Assembly (NCBI GenBank): GCA_005879655.1
Contig: VBJK01000080.1
Location: forward strand, 1 to 18,948
Length of the DNA: 18,948 bases
Origin: Chloroflexota bacterium
GTDB taxonomy: Bacteria > Chloroflexota > Ktedonobacteria > Ktedonobacterales > Ktedonobacteraceae
Reading direction: 5' to 3'
A program made the position numbers and the translations under genes. Shown piece after piece: positions 5,798 to 12,222 of the stretch. Below the pieces are notes generated by a model, which saw nothing but the letters and a program-made list of their open reading frames with translations, made no database searches and was not told the DNA's origin. The stretch's first letter is position 1, and every line of letters starts with the position of its first letter.

Positions 5798-7126
5798 ATG
5801 TGGGAACGACTGCGTAGTATGTGGACGGTTCCCGAACTACGCAACAAAATTCTCTTTACGCTGGGGATCTTGCTGATCTTCCGCATTCTGGCGAATATTA
5901 CGGTACCGTTGACTGCCGAGGGGCAAAAGGCGCTCATCGATCTTTTTGCGAGCAATAAAGGCCAGGACCTTGGTCAGTTGCTTGGCCTGCTGGATGTCTT
6001 TTCGGGTGGCTCCTTACAAACCTTCTCCATTGTGGCGTTTGGAGTCTATCCGTATATCACTGCTACCATTGTGATGCAGCTGTTGCAACCCATTATTCCA
6101 GCGCTGCAAAGCATGGCAACACAAGGCGAGGCCGGGCGCTTGCGCTTTAGCAGGATCACGCGCATCATTACGGTGCCCCTCGCCTTCTTGCAGGCGTTGG
6201 GACAGTGTGCTATCTTCCAGCAGGCACATGTGCTGCGAGACTTCAGTCTCTTTGATCCAAATTATGCATTGGAGACCTTTGCCATTCTGATGTCGCTGAC
6301 AGCTGGTACGATGATCCTGGTCTGGCTCGGTGAGTTAATTACTGAGCATGGTATCGGTAACGGTATCTCGCTGATCATCTTCGCTGGTATCCTCAGCCGC
6401 ATTCCAGATCTGGTGAAGCAAGGCTATCTCGCCGCGACAACCGGCGGTGGGAGCAGCAATGGTGTAGTTAGTATTGCTGTGTTGATACTGATTGGTTTGG
6501 TGACGATTGTCGGTATCGTGTATATCTATCAGGGGCAGCGCCGGGTATCCGTGCAGTATCCTACGAAACGTACGGTCGGGCGTGGTATGCTCGTCGGTTC
6601 AGCGCAAACGACCTACATTCCTATGCAGGTCAATAGTGCAGGCATGATCCCGCTCATCTTTGCGCAATCGATGTTGCTTTTCCCGGCTGTGATTGCGAAG
6701 TACTTGACAACGAGTAGTACTCCCTGGTTACGCGATTCGGCGATCTGGATCTCGACGTACCTGGTCAATACGCAGCTCTGGTGGTATTGGGTGTTCTACT
6801 TCTTGCTCGTTGTGGCGTTCACGTATTTCTACGCCTACGTGGTCTGGCAACAGCAGAATATTCCCGAAAACTTACAGAAACAGGGTGCGTTTATTCCGGG
6901 CTATCGTCCGGGCGAGCCGACGAACAGGTACCTGTATAACATCCTTAACCGTATCACGCTGGCGGGCGCGTTGTTCCTGGGTATCATCTCAATTCTGCCC
7001 TATGTGGCGCATACGCAGTTGCTCGGCGCGGCCTCCCTGCTCATTGCGGTCGGTGTGGTACTTGATACCGTAAGACAGCTCGAAGCGCAGATGGTGATGC
7101 GTAACTACTCTGGATTTCTGTCGTAG
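5798..7126 (+). CDS. secY: Preprotein translocase subunit SecY
   Basis: A 442-residue, ten-helix membrane channel for Sec-dependent export. Visible features: TM1 at LFTLGILLIFRI; the plug and early pore region; TM2 beginning FSIVAFGVYPYITATI; LGELITEHGIGNGISLIIFAG in the middle; VQYPTKR in the cytosolic loop before TM7; NSAGMIPLIFAQS; and PGYRPGEPT before TM9. I place the start at the ATG at 5798 because GGAAGGAGG (5782-5790) is 7 bases upstream; the frame is open to a GTG at 5720 that would add 26 polar residues but has no ribosome-binding site. It is separated from rplO by 135 bases. Confidence 0.96.
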   Translation: MWERLRSMWTVPELRNKILFTLGILLIFRILANITVPLTAEGQKALIDLFASNKGQDLGQLLGLLDVFSGGSLQTFSIVAFGVYPYITATIVMQLLQPIIPALQSMATQGEAGRLRFSRITRIITVPLAFLQALGQCAIFQQAHVLRDFSLFDPNYALETFAILMSLTAGTMILVWLGELITEHGIGNGISLIIFAGILSRIPDLVKQGYLAATTGGGSSNGVVSIAVLILIGLVTIVGIVYIYQGQRRVSVQYPTKRTVGRGMLVGSAQTTYIPMQVNSAGMIPLIFAQSMLLFPAVIAKYLTTSSTPWLRDSAIWISTYLVNTQLWWYWVFYFLLVVAFTYFYAYVVWQQQNIPENLQKQGAFIPGYRPGEPTNRYLYNILNRITLAGALFLGIISILPYVAHTQLLGAASLLIAVGVVLDTVRQLEAQMVMRNYSGFLS

Positions 7127-7237
7127 GATTAGAGCAGGTGGGAGCCTATGGCTGATTTCATAGTGCTCTCTGCTCTTCCTTGTCCTCCTGGGCGTGTGCG
7201 ATGACGCCTTCGCTCAAGGTACTGTCGGAGGAAAAGT

Positions 7238-7897
7238 GTGAATATTGTCCTCATCGGTGCACAAGGCTCTGGTAAAGGAACACAGGCTGCGAGGCTATCG
7301 CAGGCACTCGGCATCCGCCACATTGCTAGTGGCGACCTGTTCCGTAAGGCGGTTCAAGATGGGACTGAGCTGGGTTTGTTGGTCAAGGAATATCTGGATC
7401 GTGGAGAGCTGGTTTCTGATAAGATTGCTGTCACTGTAGTGCTTGGTCGTATCTCGGAACCTGATTGTGCATCAGGAGTGTTGCTTGACGGCTTCCCGCG
7501 CACCATCTCGCAGGCTGAAGCTCTGGATAAAGGATTAGAGGCTATAGGCCGCACGGTTGATTGTGCTTTGTACTTGAGTGTCCCACGCGAGGTATTGCTG
7601 AGGCGGCTCTCTGGCCGGTATATTTGTCGAGCCTATCAACATGTCTACAATAGCGTGACGCACCCCCCAAAGGTGTCAGGGGTATGTGATATCGATGGTA
7701 GTGAGCTATATCAGCGCTCTGATGATCGCGGCGAGGCGATACAAAGGCGGCTAGACATTTTTTTCAATGAGACGATGTGCGTTGCTGATTACTACCAACG
7801 GCAGCACAAGCTGTACGAGGCTAACGGCAACCAGAGCATAGAGCAAGTGCATGCCAGTCTCGTCTCAACCGTTAGAAGCTGTATCGCGGAAAAATAA
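7238..7897 (+). CDS. adk: Adenylate kinase with an altered zinc lid
   Basis: A 219-residue long-form adenylate kinase (ATP + AMP to 2 ADP). The P-loop is GAQGSGKGTQ (7-16), followed by the AMP-binding GDLFR (32-36) and LDGFPRT (83-89). The LID (about 125-162) has C130, Y133, C150 and D153 where zinc-type enzymes carry Cys, Cys, Cys and Cys or Asp, so one ligand is lost; it also lacks the His-Ser-Asp-Thr set of the zinc-free type. Start GTG at 7238, with GGAGG (7227-7231) 6 bases before it. It lies 111 bases after secY, and map, a frequent neighbour, is missing. Confidence 0.95.
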   Translation: MNIVLIGAQGSGKGTQAARLSQALGIRHIASGDLFRKAVQDGTELGLLVKEYLDRGELVSDKIAVTVVLGRISEPDCASGVLLDGFPRTISQAEALDKGLEAIGRTVDCALYLSVPREVLLRRLSGRYICRAYQHVYNSVTHPPKVSGVCDIDGSELYQRSDDRGEAIQRRLDIFFNETMCVADYYQRQHKLYEANGNQSIEQVHASLVSTVRSCIAEK

Positions 7898-7916
7898 CCA
7901 CCAGGACTGTAGCCGC

Positions 7917-7968
7917 TCAGGGCAAGCACAAGGGATTGCCCTGTGTAGTTGCCCTGCGGTTGCCCTGA
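7917..7968 (+). repeat. Three TTGCCCTG copies with one complementary arm
   Basis: TTGCCCTG occurs at 7936-7943, 7949-7956 and 7960-7967. Upstream, CAGGGCAA (7918-7925) is its exact complement, extended to TCAGGGCAA/TTGCCCTGA with the third copy. One 5' arm can therefore pair with three alternative 3' arms. It lies just after the adk stop, with no T-run behind it. Confidence 0.6.
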
Positions 7969-8047
7969 ACTCTTTGGGCTAGTTTGGTTACTCAATTGCG
8001 CTTTATACGTCTCTAAACGAAGAAGAGAGATGAAAAAATTTCCCCTC

Positions 8048-8076
8048 TCGACTTCCTGGGAAGAGTATGCTATAAT
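8048..8076 (+). promoter_or_regulatory. Probable sigma-70-type promoter for infA-rpmJ and the alpha cluster
   Basis: The -35 TCGACT (8048-8053) matches four of six consensus bases; the spacer is 17; the -10 is a perfect TATAAT (8071-8076) with an extended TG two bases upstream (TGCTATAAT). Transcription would start near 8083, about 155 bases before the small Cys-rich gene and 265 before infA. This is the best promoter-like sequence in the window and suggests separate transcription of infA and the following genes. Confidence 0.65.
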
Positions 8077-8088
8077 TCGTAGTTGGCT

Positions 8089-8114
8089 GCAGCAGTGATC
8101 ACTGCTGCCATTTT
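8089..8114 (+). promoter_or_regulatory. 20-base perfect palindrome plus T-run right after the promoter
   Basis: GCAGCAGTGATCACTGCTGC (8089-8108) is a perfect dyad starting about six bases after the expected transcript start, and CATTTT follows (8109-8114). It can be an operator that blocks the promoter, or a very early transcript hairpin with terminator character. The two uses are not distinguishable by reading alone. Confidence 0.5.
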
Positions 8115-8239
8115 GTACTTCTAAGACTATCATATATTATGTTGAGTAACCCCAAATAGCACCTTTATGGTAGATGCTGTCAAAAGCAATTTTGTAAACA
8201 CCTACAAGGGCTTGTGACTATATGGGGAGGGATGAACCG

Positions 8240-8365
8240 ATGCATATCTATACTGGCGCTTTAGAGTGCGCGTGTGATGGCTGCCATGCGTGTAGTCCTG
8301 GTGACGCCAGCAATGATAGAGAGAGTCCCATGACAGGGAAAGGATGCTATGCCAAAAAACGATGA
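8240..8365 (+). CDS. Possible small Cys-rich protein (41 residues)
   Basis: An ATG at 8240 preceded at 8 bases by a very strong ribosome-binding site, GGGGAGGG (8224-8231), opens 41 codons ending in TGA at 8363-8365, 17 bases inside infA in another frame. Residues 9-18 read [10 protein letters not shown], giving C-x-C-x2-C-x2-C (C10, C12, C15, C18), followed by a polar stretch, one more Cys and a basic end (AKKR). This could be a small metal-binding protein or a leader peptide controlling infA. I do not recognise it. The ribosome-binding site has no other start codon at a usable distance, which supports translation. Confidence 0.45.
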   Translation: MHIYTGALECACDGCHACSPGDASNDRESPMTGKGCYAKKR

Positions 8366-8570
8366 AATTGCAGTAGAGGGCACCGTTCTAGAGGCCCTCC
8401 CCAATGCCATGTTTAAAGTGAAAATCGATGAGCAACATGAAGTCCTGGCGGTCCTCTCAGGGCGTATCCGAATGAACTTTGTGCGTATCGTCCCAGGCGA
8501 TAAAGTGAGAGTTGTGCTGTCTCCTTATGACCTGACACGGGGGCGCATCACATGGCGCGTGAAAGGCTGA
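8349..8570 (+). CDS. infA: Translation initiation factor IF-1
   Basis: A 73-residue IF-1, the standard size. The OB-fold motifs are [35 protein letters not shown] and [16 protein letters not shown]-1 occupies the A site of the 30S subunit and helps IF-2 and IF-3. The ATG at 8349 follows GGGAAAGGA. It overlaps the end of the possible small Cys-rich gene by 17 bases. Here infA sits between adk and rpmJ without map. Confidence 0.96.
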   Translation: MPKNDEIAVEGTVLEALPNAMFKVKIDEQHEVLAVLSGRIRMNFVRIVPGDKVRVVLSPYDLTRGRITWRVKG

Positions 8571-8666
8571 TCTGGCTAGCATGCAGCATCCTTCATCGTT
8601 TCCAAACAACCTTTAACCTTTGTCTTTTTTTTGAGTGTAAGTTGCTTACTATGAGGAGGGCTAGTC

Positions 8667-8783
8667 ATGAAAGTACGCGCCTCAGTGAAACCGCGTTGTG
8701 ATAGCTGTAAGATCATTCGCCGCCATCGTGTGGTAATGGTTATTTGCAGCAAAGATCCGAAGCATAAACAGAAGCAAGGCTAA
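8667..8783 (+). CDS. rpmJ: Ribosomal protein L36, zinc-binding type
   Basis: A 38-residue protein, the usual L36 size. The [19 protein letters not shown] start is diagnostic. Zinc ligands C11, C14, C27 and H33 are all present. L36 binds near the base of the L7/L12 stalk. The ATG at 8667 follows GAGGAGGG. It is separated from infA by 96 bases that hold a T8 run (8625-8632) but no clear hairpin. Confidence 0.96.
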   Translation: MKVRASVKPRCDSCKIIRRHRVVMVICSKDPKHKQKQG

Positions 8784-8790
8784 TTTGGCA

Positions 8791-8809
8791 TTTCGCATTC
8801 AATGCGAAA
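8791..8809 (+). promoter_or_regulatory. Hairpin in the rpmJ-rpsM gap
   Basis: TTTCGCA (8791-8797) and TGCGAAA (8803-8809) pair around TTCAA. The hairpin ends 9 bases before the rpsM ribosome-binding site GGAGG (8819-8823). In E. coli the region just upstream of rpsM is the S4-controlled leader of the alpha operon, but that structure is a larger pseudoknot, so equivalence is only a possibility. Confidence 0.4.
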
Positions 8810-8828
8810 CGTACAGCTGGAGGGAAAG

Positions 8829-9212
8829 ATGGCAAGAATTGCTGGCGTTGATATCCCCCGTGATAAGCGCGTGGAGATCTCGCTTTGCTACATTTATGGT
8901 ATTGGGCTGACCACGAGCCGTAAAATCTTGGGAAGAACACGTATTAATCCAGATACCCGTGTGAAAAACTTGACTGAAGAAGAGGTTAACCGCCTACGCG
9001 AAGTGATTGACCGCGAGCACAAGGTCGAAGGCGATCTCCGCCGTGAAGTGGATATGAACATCAAACGGCTGATTGAGATCAACTGCTACCGGGGTATGCG
9101 CCATCGCCGCAATCTTCCAGTGCGTGGTCAGCGCACACGTACCAATGCGCGTACACGCCGTGGGCCGAAGAGAACTGTGGCAGGCAAGAAGAAGGCAAGC
9201 GCTAAGAAGTAA
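8829..9212 (+). CDS. rpsM: Ribosomal protein S13
   Basis: A 127-residue S13 with [19 protein letters not shown] at the start, YIYGIG, and the diagnostic C-terminal [21 protein letters not shown]13 sits on the 30S head and makes bridge B1 with L5. The ATG at 8829 is chosen because GGAGG (8819-8823) is 5 bases upstream; the frame extends to 8802, but those nine codons fall in the hairpin region and do not match the family. Confidence 0.96.
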   Translation: MARIAGVDIPRDKRVEISLCYIYGIGLTTSRKILGRTRINPDTRVKNLTEEEVNRLREVIDREHKVEGDLRREVDMNIKRLIEINCYRGMRHRRNLPVRGQRTRTNARTRRGPKRTVAGKKKASAKK

Positions 9213-9233
9213 CGCACGGGAGGATTTGCAAGC

Positions 9234-9635
9234 ATGGCAGACAAGAAGAAACCAACAGGCGGCAAGATCAGGCGGCGTGAACGGAAGTCCGTGCCGCGTG
9301 GTCAAGCGCATATTCAAGCTACATTTAACAATACGATTGTGACACTCACCGACCCCAATGGCAATGTGATCTCCTGGGGTAGCGCAGGCGGCCAGGGCTT
9401 CAAAGGCTCGCGTAAGAGCACTCCTTATGCCGCTCAAGTAACGGCTGAATCAGCTGCACGCAAGGCGATGGATCACGGTCTCAAACAGATTGATGTCTTT
9501 GTGAAAGGTCCCGGCTCCGGTCGTGAAGCGGCTATCCGTTCATTGCAGCAAGCCGGTCTCTCTGTCACCTCTATTACTGATGTTACACCTATTCCGCACA
9601 ATGGATGCAGGCCACCCAAGCGGCGTCGCGTATAG
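9234..9635 (+). CDS. rpsK: Ribosomal protein S11
   Basis: A 133-residue S11. Signatures: [39 protein letters not shown], and the C-terminal [16 protein letters not shown], the strongest S11 signature. S11 forms part of the 30S platform near the E site. The ATG at 9234 follows GGGAGGATT. The gap to rpsM is 21 bases, typical of one transcript. Confidence 0.97.
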   Translation: MADKKKPTGGKIRRRERKSVPRGQAHIQATFNNTIVTLTDPNGNVISWGSAGGQGFKGSRKSTPYAAQVTAESAARKAMDHGLKQIDVFVKGPGSGREAAIRSLQQAGLSVTSITDVTPIPHNGCRPPKRRRV

Positions 9636-9677
9636 CCTGGGTAGATCACGCTGTGCGTGTGAGGAGGAGTCAATTAC

Positions 9678-10304
9678 ATGGCGCGTTATACCGGTCCCGT
9701 CTGTAGATTGTGCAGGCGCGAAGGGGTAAAACTCTTCTTAAAAGGCGATAAGTGCATTAATAAGTGCACGCTTGAACGTCGCAGTAGCCGTCCTGGGCAG
9801 CATGGTACAAGCCGTGCGCGCAAAGAATCCGGCTATGCAAAACAATTACGTCAGAAGCAGCAGGTGCGTCGTACCTACGGTGTGTTGGAGCGTCAGTTCC
9901 AGAAGCACTTTGGTGTTGCCGCACGCCGTCCTGGCAAGACCAGCGAGAATCTGTTGCAGGTGCTTGAGATGCGCCTCGACAATCTGGTCTATCGCTTAGG
10001 CTTTGCCGATTCTCGTGCTCAGGCTCGTCAATTGGTGAATCACGGACATTTTGCTGTGAATGGCCGCAAGACAGATATTCCTTCCTTTATTGCTAAACCC
10101 AATGATGTCATCTCTGTACGTGAGCGTAGCAAGGGCCTGGAATACTTTAAGGCTCGTGTGCTGATTCTCGATCAGAAGAGTGTTCCTGCCTGGTTACGCC
10201 TCGATATTGCTCAACTCAGCGGGCGTGTGGTCAGTGTACCCTCTCGTACGGACCTTGAGATGCCCTTTGATGAGCAAATGGTGGTTGAATTTTATCAGCG
10301 ATAA
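9678..10304 (+). CDS. rpsD: Ribosomal protein S4, zinc-binding type
   Basis: A 208-residue S4. The N-terminus carries C9-x2-C12 and C26-x3-C30, the zinc-binding form of S4 (some bacteria have lost these). The S4 RNA-binding domain follows at about 95-160, with MRLDNLVYRLGFADSRAQAR and LVNHGHFAVNG. S4 starts 30S assembly and in E. coli represses the alpha operon. The ATG at 9678 follows GAGGAGGAG. It sits between rpsK and a structured 228-base stretch before rpoA. Confidence 0.97.
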   Translation: MARYTGPVCRLCRREGVKLFLKGDKCINKCTLERRSSRPGQHGTSRARKESGYAKQLRQKQQVRRTYGVLERQFQKHFGVAARRPGKTSENLLQVLEMRLDNLVYRLGFADSRAQARQLVNHGHFAVNGRKTDIPSFIAKPNDVISVRERSKGLEYFKARVLILDQKSVPAWLRLDIAQLSGRVVSVPSRTDLEMPFDEQMVVEFYQR

Positions 10305-10325
10305 CACGTTGAGTTGCGGTGGGTC

Positions 10326-10386
10326 CGTATCGGAGCGAGCTGGTCTTATGAGCTGGTCTTGCGTCTTCGCATAATGCTCCGATACG
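10326..10386 (+). promoter_or_regulatory. Large inverted repeat holding a tandem 11-mer, rpsD-rpoA gap
   Basis: CGTATCGGAGC (10326-10336) and GCTCCGATACG (10376-10386) are perfect 11-base complements. The 39 bases inside hold GAGCTGGTCTT twice (10337-10347 and 10350-10360) and a small hairpin TGCG-TCTT-CGCA (10360-10371). It has no coding explanation. It may be a transcript-processing, attenuation or protein-binding structure for rpoA. Confidence 0.5.
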
Positions 10387-10449
10387 TAAAGCTCTTGGAC
10401 TACCAACGTTTCTGGTTTTTGATCCCTTGCTTATATGTCTCCTGTAGTT

Positions 10450-10465
10450 GCGCAATGAATTGCGC
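10450..10465. repeat. Palindromic repeat, copy 1 (upstream of rpoA)
   Basis: GCGCAATGAATTGCGC has 7-base arms around GA. With flanks, GTAGTTGCGCAAT..ATTGCGCC is the reverse complement of a sequence at 12199-12221, differing only in the two central bases over 23 positions. This indicates a short interspersed palindromic repeat in opposite orientations. Confidence 0.6.
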
Positions 10466-10532
10466 CGAGTCCGAAGTGAGTAGCAATGACTTGAAACGGT
10501 TAGCGGTGGAAAAAGAAAGGCAGGTTAGAACC

Positions 10533-11513
10533 TTGCAAGATATTACTCTGCCTCGCATTAAGAATACGAAGACACAGGGAAATTATGCGAGTTATGATAT
10601 TGAGCCGTTGGAGGCGGGGTATGGCATGACCCTGGGCAACGCGTTGCGACGTGTTTTGCTTTCCTCGTTGCCTGGCGCAGCTGTCACCTCTATTCGGATT
10701 GAGGGCGTGCAACACGAGTTTCAGGACATTCCCAATGTGATGGAGGATGTCACCGATATCGTGTTGAATGTGAAGAAGTTACGCTTGCGCAGCTTCTCCG
10801 ATCATGCCGTCTCTATGCGTGTGGAAGCCAGCGGTGAGCGTGAGGTAACGGCGGCGGATATCGTGGCACCCAGCACGGTGGAGATTGTCAATCCTGAACT
10901 CCATATTGCGACATTAGATGGTGAGAATGCCCGTCTGGATATGGAGCTGGTCATTGAGAGTGGCCGTGGCTATGTGCCTGCGGACTCGAAGGAAGATCAG
11001 CCGATTGGCGTTATCCCGGTTGATGCTATCTATACCCCTGTGCAGAAGGTAAACTACACGGTCGAGCATACCCGTGTGGGGCAGATGACGAACTACGATA
11101 AAATTGTCCTGGAGATTGTCACGGATGGCACGATCACTCCTGATGAGGCTCTGCGCCAGAGTGCGGATATCCTGGTACGCCACTTTACGTTGCTTGCCAA
11201 TTATCGCGCCTCTCTACCTGAAGTTGAGAAGCCACCGCTGAGTAGTTTGCCTATCCCCCAAAAGATTTACGATACTCCTATCGAAGAGCTGGACCTCTCT
11301 GTTCGTGCTTATAACTGCTTGAAGCGCAGTAATATTACGAAGGTGGGACAGGTGCTCTCGATGAATGAGGATGATCTTCTCGGTGTGCGTAACTTCGGTG
11401 AGAAGAGCTTACAGGAATTACGTGAGCGCTTGCTTGCCCGCAATTTCCTGCCGAATCCGCGCACCAGCACTGTCGGCGTCGATTCTGACGGCGATCAAGA
11501 AATGGAGGAATGA
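10533..11513 (+). CDS. rpoA: RNA polymerase alpha subunit
   Basis: The N-terminal domain for dimerisation and beta/beta' binding has YDIEPLEAGYGMTLGNALRR and LLSSLPGAAVTSIRIEGVQHEF. The C-terminal domain (about the last 80 residues) has IEELDLSVRAYNCLKRSNI, including the promoter UP-element-contacting Arg of LSVRAYNCL. I place the start at TTG 10533, giving 326 residues, the family's usual length, and an N-terminus (MQDITLPRIK) that aligns with the usual one; GGCAGG lies 8 bases before it. Alternatives are GTG 10506, GTG 10476 and ATG 10455, none with a good ribosome-binding site, and 10455 lies in a palindrome. The frame is open back to 10314. Identity is certain, the start is not. Confidence 0.93.
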   Translation: MQDITLPRIKNTKTQGNYASYDIEPLEAGYGMTLGNALRRVLLSSLPGAAVTSIRIEGVQHEFQDIPNVMEDVTDIVLNVKKLRLRSFSDHAVSMRVEASGEREVTAADIVAPSTVEIVNPELHIATLDGENARLDMELVIESGRGYVPADSKEDQPIGVIPVDAIYTPVQKVNYTVEHTRVGQMTNYDKIVLEIVTDGTITPDEALRQSADILVRHFTLLANYRASLPEVEKPPLSSLPIPQKIYDTPIEELDLSVRAYNCLKRSNITKVGQVLSMNEDDLLGVRNFGEKSLQELRERLLARNFLPNPRTSTVGVDSDGDQEMEE

Positions 11514-12142
11514 GTTTGAGGCACCGAGTTTCTGGAAATCGCATGAGCATGCCTGAGCCGCGTCGTCGTTCCGCACGCCGCAATCTGATGGCTGGTCTCA
11601 TTCGCTATGATCGTATACAGACTACGGAGGCTCGTGCACGGGCTATTCGTGGCGAAGTGGAAAAACTGATTGATGTTGCTGTAAAGGGCCGTCTGGCCGC
11701 TCAAAAACATTTGCATTCCGTCATCTCCGATAGTGAGAAGGCCACTCAGATCCTGGCCTTTGCGCGGCGGGGCCGCTTCTCACTGAAGAAGACGGTTGGT
11801 TCTAATGAAGAGCGTGCTGACCAGCAGAAGGCTCCTCTGACGGAGAAGGGGCGCAAGTTCCTGGAAGATAAGCTGACGGCGCGCCGTGAGGAGTTGCTGA
11901 AGATTATCTCGAATGAGGAAGAGGCTGAGCAGGCTTTAGAGGCAGCATACGAGGCGATGGTTATTGAGTTGCGTGCGCGCCGCTTGATCTTAAGCGCTCT
12001 GCCCGACGAACTAGTCGTGAAGAAGATGTTTGAGGAGCTGGCTCCACGCTACGTCAATCGGCCTGGTGGCTATACGCGCATCACGAAGCTGGGACGCCGT
12101 AAGGGCGATGCCGCTGAGATTGCGCAAATTGCCCTCGTATAA
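11510..12142 (+). CDS. rplQ: Ribosomal protein L17 with a long charged insert
   Basis: A 210-residue L17, against about 116-125 in most bacteria. Residues 1-61 (LRHRVSGNRM, RRNLMAGLIRYDRIQTTEARA, VEKLI) and about 157-210 (FEELAPRYVNRPGGYTRITK and GRRKGDAAEIAQIALV) form the usual L17. Between them, about residues 62-155, is an insert rich in Glu, Lys, Arg and Ala that looks mostly helical. L17 lies near the exit tunnel. ATG 11510 overlaps the rpoA stop (ATGA); TTG 11516 would also give a family-like N-terminus. GGAGG precedes the ATG closely. Confidence 0.93.
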   Translation: MSLRHRVSGNRMSMPEPRRRSARRNLMAGLIRYDRIQTTEARARAIRGEVEKLIDVAVKGRLAAQKHLHSVISDSEKATQILAFARRGRFSLKKTVGSNEERADQQKAPLTEKGRKFLEDKLTARREELLKIISNEEEAEQALEAAYEAMVIELRARRLILSALPDELVVKKMFEELAPRYVNRPGGYTRITKLGRRKGDAAEIAQIALV

Positions 12143-12198
12143 GCAGGAGATCTTGCGCGTTCGGCAAATGTGGGGCGTTGCTGCGTTCCACCTGTCAC

Positions 12199-12221
12199 GG
12201 CGCAATAAATTGCGCAACTAC
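12199..12221. repeat. Palindromic repeat, copy 2 (upstream of truA)
   Basis: GCGCAATAAATTGCGC (12200-12215) with flanks GGCGCAAT..ATTGCGCAACTAC is the inverted second copy of the element at 10450-10465. It ends one base before the truA ATG, taking the place where a ribosome-binding site would be expected. Confidence 0.6.
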
Positions 12222-12222
12222 T

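Noticed and set aside
7148..7204. An 18-codon frame between secY and adk with a GGTGGGAG-like site
   Set aside because: Too short, with no recognisable character; such frames are expected by chance.
8113..8140. A second promoter, TTGTAC-16-TATTAT, after the palindrome
   Set aside because: The -35 matches only three of six bases in an AT-rich stretch where such matches are common.
8167..8217. A 16-codon frame upstream of the Cys-rich frame
   Set aside because: It has no ribosome-binding site and no motif.
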